Of a DNA stretch of 5,842 nt, positions 1 through 5,842 are shown in pieces. The DNA comes from Planctomycetota bacterium (GTDB taxonomy: Bacteria; Planctomycetota; Phycisphaerae; Sedimentisphaerales; Anaerohalosphaeraceae). A program made the position numbers and the translations under genes. The stretch's first letter is position 1; each line of letters starts with the position of its first letter. The DNA lies in the NCBI GenBank assembly GCA_021160785.1, contig JAGHBX010000425.1, forward strand, positions 1 through 5,842. Reading direction: 5' to 3'. The notes under the pieces were generated by a model. The model was not told the DNA's origin and made no database searches. It worked only from the letters and a program-made list of their open reading frames with translations.

Positions 1-3000
1 CTCATAGGGCCTGGCGTCCAGCAGATACTCCGGATGCGTCCTTGCGCCCCAACTGTTGTCGCCGCCGACACCCATCTGCTTGTAGTCCAGATTCAGCGTT
101 ACGTTTCCGCTTCGCGGCAGTTGGTGGATGTGCTTTGCCTTTTCCAGATCATCCATCGTATACGGCCAGGCGCTCACACTCAACAGCGGCATCCCCACCA
201 CCAACAAGCCGGCGCCCTCGTCATTGGTTAGCGTTGCCCATCGCACGTCGGTCCGGTTGCCGTTTTCCTGCGGCCTTACATATTCATGAATCAACTCTTC
301 AACCTTGCCCGAATAGATTCCCACCGCCGCACCGGTCTTGCGATCCCAGTACGTCTCGTGCGGACCGCGACCGTACCACGTCATTGTATCAAATTCACCG
401 CCGATCGCCAACTGCATGCCGAATCGCGGCAGATTCGGCATTTTGCCGTTCGGCTCGATGCCGCTTTGGACGATCACATCGCCGCTTCCGTAAACAGTAT
501 AAACCACGCTGTAATCGGAATCTCCCGGAGACAGTTTGGCCTTGACGACTATGCGAACCTCCTGCTGCGAGATCTGCACGGGCATAACGTAACCGATAAC
601 TCGATCCGCCGCCGCCTTCTTCCAGACGCCCAATCGTCTCGGCATGGCGTTGCCGTTGTCGTTGTCTATCGGCGGCCGCCAAAAATTAGGAACCAGCGGC
701 GATTCAATAAGCTCTTTTCCTTTGTACTTAAAAGATTCGATCGCGCCGCCGGCCATGCCGACGGACAACTCGAAATCCTCACCAGTAACGGTAACCGCCT
801 CGGCCGATTGCGCCATCTTCAGGGCGCCCATAGCCGAAACATCGAGCTTCTTTGCAACACCGGACTCAAACGGCATCGCAAACTGCTCCCATGCGACAAC
901 GTGCCCCTTGCCCGCCCATGGCATGGCGCCGGCAAGGGCAAACGTAATCTTAAGATGATACTCCCCGGCGTCTGCATCTTCGGGCTTGTTAAATGGAATC
1001 GTAACCTCGCCCGATGTCTCAGGCGCAAGCGACATCCTGTCAAGTTGCCCGGACTGCACTGCTTTGCCGTCGGCGGTCAACTCCCAGAGGATGTCCACAA
1101 AGTCCATGTTCTGGAATTTGTAATCGTTACGAATACTGACCGTGCCCGCAGCAAGGTCCACCGGCGTTACATAAATCTGCTGATAGACCTTCTTCACCTC
1201 GTAAAGCGACGGATTCGGCTTGCGGTCCGGCTGCACAAGACCGTTGCAGCAGAAGTTGCCGTCATTGGGAATATCACCGTAGTCCCCGCCGTAGGCCCAG
1301 AACTCCTTGCCGTCGGCGGACCTCTTGCGCAGACCCTGGTCCGCCCAGTCCCAGATAAAACCGCCGATCAGCCTCTTTTCTGCGCGAATCGCATCCCAGT
1401 ACTCCTTCAGATTGCCCACCGAGTTACCCATCGCATGGGCGTACTCGCACATAATCATCGGACGGTCTTCATTGGGCCTGTTGCCCAATTTGATTAGCTC
1501 CGGAATCTTAGGATACATACGGCTCATCACATCAACATAGTACGGATCCTTCACACTGCCCACCGCCCCTTCGTAATGGATCGGCCGGGTCGGATCGTAA
1601 TCCTTAATCCACGCCGCCATCGCCGCATGGTTCGGACCGCACCCGGTCTCGTTGCCCAACGACCAGAATATCACCGATGGATGGTTCTTGTCCCGCTCGA
1701 CCATGCGAATCGCCCGCTCGACGAACGCCCCGTGCCACGCCGGTACATTCGACAAATACCCCCGCAATCCGTGCGATTCGAGATTAGCCTCGTCAATCAG
1801 ATAAATACCGTATTTATCGCACAGATCGTACCACACCGGATTATCCGGATAATGCGACGTTCGCACGGCATTTATGTTGTGCTGCTTCAAAATCATTATA
1901 TCCTGAATCATCCGGCTGACGGGGATCGCCCTGCCGTGATCGGGATCGTGCTCGTGCCGGTTGACACCGTAAAAAAGAATCGCCTTGCCGTTGACGAACA
2001 CCCGGCCGTCCTTCACTTCAATCCTGCGGAAACCGATACGGCAGCTTTCAACCTCAACGACCTTGTCCGCCGCGTCGTTTAGCGTGAGCACTAACGTGTA
2101 AAGATTCGGATGCTCAGCAGACCACTTCTTCGGCTTGTTAACGATGCTCTTCATGAGGGCGAACTTGACAGTATCCCGCTGCGGATACTTCTCACCGACG
2201 ATGTCGGACACGTCTCTCTTGAGTGCCCGGCCCGAGACAGCGTTCCCGTCGGCATCGTACATCCGGGCCTGCACCGTCCAGCCCTTGAGGTCCCGGGACT
2301 TGTCGAAAACCTGCACCTTCGGCCTGATCTCCAACACACCGTTTTTGTACTCGTCATCCAGACCGGCGCGCACATGGAAATCGCGAATATGCACCGACGG
2401 CGTCGAAAACAGATACACGTCGCGATATATCCCGCTGAACCGCCACATATCCTGATCCTCGATATAGCTGCCGTCGGACCAGCGATAAACCTCAACCGCC
2501 AACGTGTTTTCACCCTCTTCCAGGTACTTCGTAAGGTCAAACTCAGCAGGCAGCATACTGCCCTGGCTGTAGCCGACCTTGCGCCCGTTGACCCAGATAT
2601 AGAACGCACTCTTTACACCATCGAAGTGAATAAGCACCTGTCGATCTTTCCAACCCGCAGGGACAGTAAAGCTGCGCCGGTAAGAACCCACCGGGTTGTA
2701 TTCGTGCTGAATATACGGCGGATTCGAACGAAAGGGATACCGGATATTCAGATAAATGGGCCGGCCGTAACCGTGCATCTGCCAGTTGCTCGGCACGACA
2801 ATCTCATCCCAGCCGCTGGCATCGAAATCAGGCTCGTAAAAATCCATAGGCCGATCACCGGGTTTGTCAACCCAGTTAAACCGCCACTTGCCGTTCAGAG
2901 ACGCATAGAAAGGCGAAGCGCTGCGCACACCTTCAACGGCCATCAAAACATCCGGATAAGGCATCAGCGTACTGTGCGCCGGCGCCTTGTTTTGCCCGAT

Positions 3001-3204
3001 CATCTCCGGGTTCTCCCAGTCCGGCGACGATTCTACCGGCACATCTTCATGCACCTCCGCTTCGGCCTCCTCCTCCGCCACGACCGCCTTGACCTCGGGA
3101 GTCTTCACAGGCTCAACAGACGCCTCCCACGGCTCATACTCAAACTGCTGACAACCGCAAAAAAAAACCAATCCCAAAACCGCAAATATTCCTATCCACT
3201 TCAT
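1..3204 (-). CDS. lacZ: Exported lipoprotein beta-galactosidase, GH2 LacZ type (3' end cut by window edge)
   Basis: Predicted to hydrolyse terminal beta-D-galactosides by the retaining mechanism of family GH2. I translated the frame from 3204 to base 1: 1068 codons, no stop, no frameshift. Residues 1-18 are a lipoprotein signal (MKW start, hydrophobic core, FCGC at 15-18, C18 the likely lipidated residue). Residues 19-60 are a Glu/Val/Pro-rich linker. The LacZ body starts at DWENP (62-66): sugar-binding jelly roll to about 280 with SDGSYIEDQDMWR near 250; Ig-like domain about 282-395; TIM barrel from about 397 with VNRHEH (414-419), DEANLESHG (metal ligands E476, H478), SLGNE (acid/base E519), CEYAHAMGNS (nucleophile E587) and F651/N654 in FCCNGLV; then the beta-sandwich linker and the Bgal small-chain domain with WYGRGPHETYWDR (from 943). 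W1052 in GGDNSWG matches E. coli W999, so only about 10-20 residues are missing. The start is supported by GGGAG six bases upstream and by the signal peptide. It follows the symporter by 15 bp. Family call very sure; the true substrate could be another beta-galactoside than lactose. Confidence 0.96.
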   Translation of the reverse strand, partial: MKWIGIFAVLGLVFFCGCQQFEYEPWEASVEPVKTPEVKAVVAEEEAEAEVHEDVPVESSPDWENPEMIGQNKAPAHSTLMPYPDVLMAVEGVRSASPFYASLNGKWRFNWVDKPGDRPMDFYEPDFDASGWDEIVVPSNWQMHGYGRPIYLNIRYPFRSNPPYIQHEYNPVGSYRRSFTVPAGWKDRQVLIHFDGVKSAFYIWVNGRKVGYSQGSMLPAEFDLTKYLEEGENTLAVEVYRWSDGSYIEDQDMWRFSGIYRDVYLFSTPSVHIRDFHVRAGLDDEYKNGVLEIRPKVQVFDKSRDLKGWTVQARMYDADGNAVSGRALKRDVSDIVGEKYPQRDTVKFALMKSIVNKPKKWSAEHPNLYTLVLTLNDAADKVVEVESCRIGFRRIEVKDGRVFVNGKAILFYGVNRHEHDPDHGRAIPVSRMIQDIMILKQHNINAVRTSHYPDNPVWYDLCDKYGIYLIDEANLESHGLRGYLSNVPAWHGAFVERAIRMVERDKNHPSVIFWSLGNETGCGPNHAAMAAWIKDYDPTRPIHYEGAVGSVKDPYYVDVMSRMYPKIPELIKLGNRPNEDRPMIMCEYAHAMGNSVGNLKEYWDAIRAEKRLIGGFIWDWADQGLRKRSADGKEFWAYGGDYGDIPNDGNFCCNGLVQPDRKPNPSLYEVKKVYQQIYVTPVDLAAGTVSIRNDYKFQNMDFVDILWELTADGKAVQSGQLDRMSLAPETSGEVTIPFNKPEDADAGEYHLKITFALAGAMPWAGKGHVVAWEQFAMPFESGVAKKLDVSAMGALKMAQSAEAVTVTGEDFELSVGMAGGAIESFKYKGKELIESPLVPNFWRPPIDNDNGNAMPRRLGVWKKAAADRVIGYVMPVQISQQEVRIVVKAKLSPGDSDYSVVYTVYGSGDVIVQSGIEPNGKMPNLPRFGMQLAIGGEFDTMTWYGRGPHETYWDRKTGAAVGIYSGKVEELIHEYVRPQENGNRTDVRWATLTNDEGAGLLVVGMPLLSVSAWPYTMDDLEKAKHIHQLPRSGNVTLNLDYKQMGVGGDNSWGARTHPEYLLDARPYE
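3159..3167 (-). repeat. Nine-base T homopolymer inside the lacZ signal-peptide coding region
   Basis: Nine consecutive A on the plus strand read as nine T in the coding strand and encode V13-F14-F15-C16 of the lipoprotein signal. The frame used for lacZ requires exactly nine. A one-base slip would shift the frame after about residue 15 and abolish the enzyme. Whether it varies in the population is unknown; it is also a plausible site for a sequencing error, although the intact frame argues the count is right here. Confidence 0.85.
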
Positions 3205-3210
3205 AGCAAT

Positions 3211-3215
3211 CTCCC
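3211..3215 (-). promoter_or_regulatory. Shine-Dalgarno of lacZ
   Basis: GGGAG on the minus strand ends six bases before the ATG at 3204. It lies wholly in the 15-bp spacer after the symporter TAA (3220-3222), so a ribosome ending the symporter would cover it. This suggests translational coupling (inference) and supports the ATG that yields the lipoprotein signal. Confidence 0.7.
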
Positions 3216-3219
3216 ATTC

Positions 3220-5310
3220 TTATCTCGCCAGACCGATCGGACTAAACAACACATATAGAAGCAATGTAATAACCACGACCGCAATACCCGCCAGGCGAGC
3301 GTTCCTGCAGCCGGTCAGGTCAATCGTAGTGTTCTGCCTGAACACCACCGGTGCGGGCAACGGCTTGGCCATCGTGATTATCGTCATAACGATAAGGCAA
3401 ACCACAAAACTGATCGCCATCCTGTTAAGAAAGTTGCCGACAAGAGTGCCCATCAAGTCGCTCTCCATGAGACCGCTCATCGTAGATACAATCTTCAAAC
3501 CTCCGTAAACGATAATGTTGGTGATAAGTCCCACCGCCCCGCAGACGCCCGGACCTCTTCTCACCAGCAGACCGAACACGAACACCGACAGAATACCGGG
3601 AGATAAAAAGCCCTGGCTTTCCTGAATAATCGTGAAGATACTGTGGCTGAACTTCGGATTGCCAAGCGCCGGGGCAAGAAATATCGCAATCCCCGAAAAG
3701 ACCACCACGCAAACACGGCCCAAAAAGACAAACCTCTTTTGAGAAGCGTCCGGCTTGATGTATTTCTTGTATATGTCCATAGTGAAGATCGTAGATGCGG
3801 CGTTTAGCATGGCGGCCAAAGAACTCACAATCGCGCCCAGAAGCGCCGCCAACACAAATCCGATCAGCCCAACTTTTCTCGGAAGCACATTCGACAACAA
3901 CTCCGCCAATGCCGAGTCGTACTTGTACCCGATGAATTTCTCCGTGTGTATCTTTGCACCCGCGGCCTTGGCGGCGGCAACAGTCGCTTCGTTATAGGCA
4001 TCCAACTCCACGGCAAGCACCGAAAAGACCTCTTTCCACGACTTATCGTCGGACTTGAAGACGGTATATTCTTTTGTTCCCGATTTCATTGCTTCCAGCT
4101 TGTCGTAGGCGTCTTTGGTGATCGGAAGTACAAATTCATTCCTTACCTTGCCCGCTTTGAGTGCAGCCTTGTCGGGATAGACGGCCACCATTAACGTGCC
4201 CTTCGCCAAACTGGCAATCTCCTCGGACGTGGGCGACTCGGCAACCCGAACAAACTTCGAGTCCGGATTCGCCAGCTTGTACCGGGCAAAAACGGCGGCG
4301 TTGTCATCGACCGCCTTCAATTTCATCTGGGGAGCAAACAGATTAAAAGCGATGATGCCGGGAATCACGATCACAAAGGGAATGAGCAGTTTCATAAACG
4401 CCGCAAAGACAATACCCTTTTGACCCTGCGCCAAAGACGCCGACCCAAGCGTACGCTGCGTAATATACTGGTTCAGCCCCCAGTAATAAAAGTTCGGAAT
4501 CCACAGCCCCAACAGAAGAGCCGTCCACGGCAGCACCGAATCGTCTTTCGGCAGGAACATATTGAGCCTGACCTTGTTCAAAGACACAAATCGCTCCATC
4601 GCCCCCTGGTCCGCCGTAAACGTCTTGACGCCCACGGCGCCCGTCCTGACATCTTCGATATAGTGCGCCTCCGACACACCGCCCAACATCTTAAACGCGA
4701 AGATCATCACTATCGCCCCGCCGACAATGAGCGCGCTGCCCTGGATAAGGTCGGCCCAGGCGCACGCCTTGAGCCCGCCGGCCGCCACATATACCATCGC
4801 GATGAGACCGATCACCAGGGACGCCTGAGCTAACGACGGAATATACGGCATGTTCATTTCTTCGGCCATCGTATTGACCGTCAGCGCCCCCGAATACGTC
4901 ACCGCCCCCAACAGCAGCATATAGATCAACAACATCATCACCGCCATAATGATCCTCGCCGACGGGTTGTAGCGATACTCCAGAAACTCCGGCATCGTAT
5001 AAATGCCCGCTCTCAGAAAATACGGCAGAAACGCAAACGCCACCACAACCAACGTTATCGCCGCCATCCACTCGTAACTGGCAATCGCCATACCGACGTG
5101 GCTCGCCGCGTTTCCACTCATACCGACAAACTGCTCCGAAGAGATATTCGCCGCAATCAGAGAAAAACCGATCAGCCACCAGCTCAGCCCGCGACCGGCA
5201 AGGAAAAAGTCCTCAGCGGTCTTTTCCTTGCGGCTCTTCATAAGCCCGACCGTAATCACCGCCGCAACAAATACCACAAATACAATAATGTCCAAAGCAC
5301 CGAGTCCCAT
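3220..5310 (-). CDS. Sodium:solute symporter (SSS/SGLT family), probable Na+/galactose or Na+/glucose transporter
   Basis: Inner-membrane carrier predicted to import a hexose with Na+. Its 696 residues show about 14 hydrophobic segments (roughly 5-24, 45-66, 77-98, 117-137, 160-178, 185-207, 262-280, 301-325, 479-503, 527-547, 565-584, 588-604, 629-648, 672-691), the count known for vSGLT. Family hallmarks: FFLAGRGLSWW (35-45), LIAANISSEQFVGMSG (51-66), NQYITQRTLG (280-289) and GAIVSSLAAMLNAASTIFTMD (492-512). By alignment to vSGLT from memory, Na+ ligands A53, I56, A493, S496, S497 and sugar-site residues N55, Q60, E80, N273, K307, gate Y276 and probably Q563 are present; vSGLT S91 is Ala here (A83). 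That pattern favours a hexose over the amino acid, proline or acetate branches. Odd: about 140 residues lie between segments 8 and 9 (326-465), where vSGLT has a loop of roughly 40. The ATG has AGGGAG nine bases upstream. First gene of the pair with lacZ, 15 bp apart. Exact sugar is inference. Confidence 0.93.
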   Translation of the reverse strand: MGLGALDIIVFVVFVAAVITVGLMKSRKEKTAEDFFLAGRGLSWWLIGFSLIAANISSEQFVGMSGNAASHVGMAIASYEWMAAITLVVVAFAFLPYFLRAGIYTMPEFLEYRYNPSARIIMAVMMLLIYMLLLGAVTYSGALTVNTMAEEMNMPYIPSLAQASLVIGLIAMVYVAAGGLKACAWADLIQGSALIVGGAIVMIFAFKMLGGVSEAHYIEDVRTGAVGVKTFTADQGAMERFVSLNKVRLNMFLPKDDSVLPWTALLLGLWIPNFYYWGLNQYITQRTLGSASLAQGQKGIVFAAFMKLLIPFVIVIPGIIAFNLFAPQMKLKAVDDNAAVFARYKLANPDSKFVRVAESPTSEEIASLAKGTLMVAVYPDKAALKAGKVRNEFVLPITKDAYDKLEAMKSGTKEYTVFKSDDKSWKEVFSVLAVELDAYNEATVAAAKAAGAKIHTEKFIGYKYDSALAELLSNVLPRKVGLIGFVLAALLGAIVSSLAAMLNAASTIFTMDIYKKYIKPDASQKRFVFLGRVCVVVFSGIAIFLAPALGNPKFSHSIFTIIQESQGFLSPGILSVFVFGLLVRRGPGVCGAVGLITNIIVYGGLKIVSTMSGLMESDLMGTLVGNFLNRMAISFVVCLIVMTIITMAKPLPAPVVFRQNTTIDLTGCRNARLAGIAVVVITLLLYVLFSPIGLAR
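3916..4335 (-). other. Large hydrophilic insertion in the symporter, between membrane segments 8 and 9
   Basis: Codons 326-465 of the symporter encode a soluble, Lys/Ala/Asp/Glu-rich stretch with no hydrophobic span long enough to cross the membrane. It separates the segment carrying K307 from the segment carrying the paired sodium-site serines (S496, S497). In the vSGLT topology this loop faces outward, so in a Gram-negative cell it would lie in the periplasm. Both flanks align well with the family, so this is an in-frame enlargement and not an assembly fault. I recognise no named domain in it. Confidence 0.7.
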
Positions 5311-5319
5311 AGCACTGCT

Positions 5320-5325
5320 CTCCCT
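5320..5325 (-). promoter_or_regulatory. Shine-Dalgarno of the symporter gene
   Basis: AGGGAG on the minus strand, nine bases before the ATG at 5310. It supports that ATG, which also gives an N-terminus of normal SSS form, with the first hydrophobic segment beginning within a few residues. Confidence 0.7.
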
Positions 5326-5338
5326 AAATCAACATTCC

Positions 5339-5344
5339 ATTATA
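5339..5344 (-). promoter_or_regulatory. Candidate -10 box for the symporter-lacZ operon
   Basis: The minus strand reads TATAAT, a perfect sigma-70 -10 hexamer, about 29 bases before the symporter ATG. Initiation some 7 bases downstream would leave a leader of about 20 bases that still contains the Shine-Dalgarno. The hexamer at the ideal -35 distance is GGCTTT, a poor match to TTGACA, so the promoter would be weak, activator dependent, or not real. No clear inverted-repeat operator was seen next to it. Confidence 0.4.
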
Positions 5345-5441
5345 TCCGTCCCAAGGCCAAAAAAGCCCTCTTTCCGTTCATCCGGCAATTATCCCGATTC
5401 CGCCGCGTTTAACAACAACATTCTCGACCCCTCAATCCGCA

Positions 5442-5488
5442 GCCCCAACGGGGCGACATAGATCAGTAGGGTAGGCTCTTAGCCCACC
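5442..5488. repeat. Two adjacent intergenic hairpins, REP-like
   Basis: Hairpin A is GCCCC-AAC-GGGGC (5442-5454), a perfect 5-bp stem with a 3-base loop. Hairpin B is GGTAGGCT-CTT-AGCCCACC (5470-5488), an 8-bp stem with one A/C mismatch on the plus strand that becomes a G.U wobble in minus-strand RNA. They lie between the stop of the dehydrogenase (5497) and the symporter promoter region. No T-run follows either on the minus strand, so they are not classic rho-independent terminators, though they could stabilise or end the dehydrogenase mRNA. The paired form resembles dispersed extragenic palindromes of many environmental genomes; copy number cannot be seen from one window. Confidence 0.5.
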
Positions 5489-5496
5489 GAAATCCC

Positions 5497-5842
5497 TCAA
5501 CCAGGAAGCCTCTCATCGAGAAACTCACGCTCCGAACCCCTGTCCCAGTGCTCCACCATCCGCAAAGGCGTCTGCCTGATATGCGGATACAAAATCGCCT
5601 TACCGTCGATCTTCGTCTCCTTGATCATTTTCAGCACATCGACCGCATTATCCAGCGACCCGACCGCCGCAACATAATTGCCCGCGTCGATATCGCCGTT
5701 GTATATCGCCTTCAGCGTCGCGGCCATATCGCTCGGATCGCCCCCGCTGGACCCGACCAGTTTGATCTCACGATAATGCACCGCCAGCGCATCCAGATCG
5801 AGTACGTGCTCGCCCCTGGGCAGCCCGCCGAAAAGATTCGCC
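5497..5842 (-). CDS. Zinc-type medium-chain dehydrogenase/reductase (alcohol/polyol dehydrogenase-like), C-terminal 114 residues
   Basis: Only the 3' end is present. The frame is open from the right edge to TGA at 5497-5499, and an internal Met codon at 5781 is not the start. The visible part begins NLFGGLPRGE, followed by LDALAVHYREIKLVGSSGG, as in MDR enzymes after the nucleotide-binding fold, where a Gly-rich strand and a VGS/SGG turn precede the last catalytic-domain helices. It then has IDAGNYVAAVGSLDNAVD and KIDGKAILYPH, the usual closing strand of the family, plus a charged tail of about 26 residues (TPLRMVEHWDRGSEREFLD). The zinc ligands and the GxGxxG motif would lie outside the window. 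L-threonine dehydrogenase, sorbitol dehydrogenase and L-sorbose-1-phosphate reductase-like enzymes are all possible. Same strand as the sugar operon but 186 bp away with its own hairpins between, so co-transcription is doubtful. Confidence 0.75.
   Translation of the reverse strand, partial: ANLFGGLPRGEHVLDLDALAVHYREIKLVGSSGGDPSDMAATLKAIYNGDIDAGNYVAAVGSLDNAVDVLKMIKETKIDGKAILYPHIRQTPLRMVEHWDRGSEREFLDERLPG

Noticed and set aside
286..1497. Plus-strand open frame of about 400 codons
   Set aside because: It lies wholly antisense to lacZ, is Arg/His/Leu rich with no recognisable motif, and arises because GC-biased codons of the true gene avoid stops on the other strand.
1576..2082. Plus-strand open frame of about 168 codons
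   Set aside because: Complementary to the catalytic barrel of lacZ, whose motifs on the minus strand are unmistakable.
2110..3258. Plus-strand open frame of about 380 codons
   Set aside because: Also antisense to the 5' part of lacZ and the symporter end; composition is low quality (many Arg, His, Pro) and no family resemblance is seen.
4343..4528. Possible frameshift or split of the symporter at its insertion
   Set aside because: The main frame runs unbroken from 5310 to 3220 and both flanks match the family, so the extra loop is in frame.
4691..5179. Second minus-strand open frame inside the symporter
   Set aside because: It overlaps the symporter out of frame; the translation is Gly/Val/Cys-rich and without motifs, while the other frame carries the full SSS signature.
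5352..5370. GGCC-A6-GCC as a possible terminator
   Set aside because: The stem is only about three base pairs and there is no stable hairpin before the T-run on either strand.
5383..5408. Partly symmetric sequence around CCGGCAATTATCCCGATTCCGCCG as an operator
   Set aside because: The arms do not pair well when written out; mismatches exceed what a typical repressor site shows.

Overview
The window is a stretch of bacterial chromosome with three genes, all on the minus strand. In transcription order (right to left) they are: the 3' end of a medium-chain dehydrogenase/reductase (MDR, alcohol/polyol dehydrogenase type) at 5497-5842; an intergenic gap of about 186 bp; a complete 696-residue sodium:solute symporter of the SGLT type (3220-5310); and, 15 bp further on, a very large glycoside hydrolase family 2 beta-galactosidase (LacZ type) at 1-3204. 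The last of these is an exported lipoprotein that runs off the left edge with only its last residues missing.

The symporter and beta-galactosidase look like a two-gene operon for galactosides. The intergenic spacer between them holds only the ribosome binding site of lacZ. The symporter keeps, at aligned positions, nearly all the residues that bind sugar and sodium in the Vibrio galactose transporter vSGLT (as I recall its numbering). The enzyme keeps both catalytic glutamates and the metal and substrate residues of LacZ. Because the enzyme carries a lipoprotein signal and the transporter is of galactose type, the simplest model is hydrolysis of a beta-galactoside outside the cytoplasm followed by Na+-driven uptake of the released sugar. 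This is unlike the E. coli lac arrangement, where lactose is imported first.

The gap 5311-5496 holds a candidate -10 box and Shine-Dalgarno for the symporter, and two adjacent short hairpins just downstream of the dehydrogenase stop codon that resemble dispersed intergenic palindromes.

The organism cannot be fixed from this sequence. Moderate-to-high GC, a short lipoprotein signal ending in C-G-C, an SGLT symporter paired with an exported GH2 enzyme, and the style of the intergenic hairpins fit a Gram-negative polysaccharide degrader, with the Planctomycetes/PVC group my best guess (inference). I see no RNA genes, CRISPR array, transposase or phage genes. The long open frames on the plus strand are antisense shadows of lacZ.
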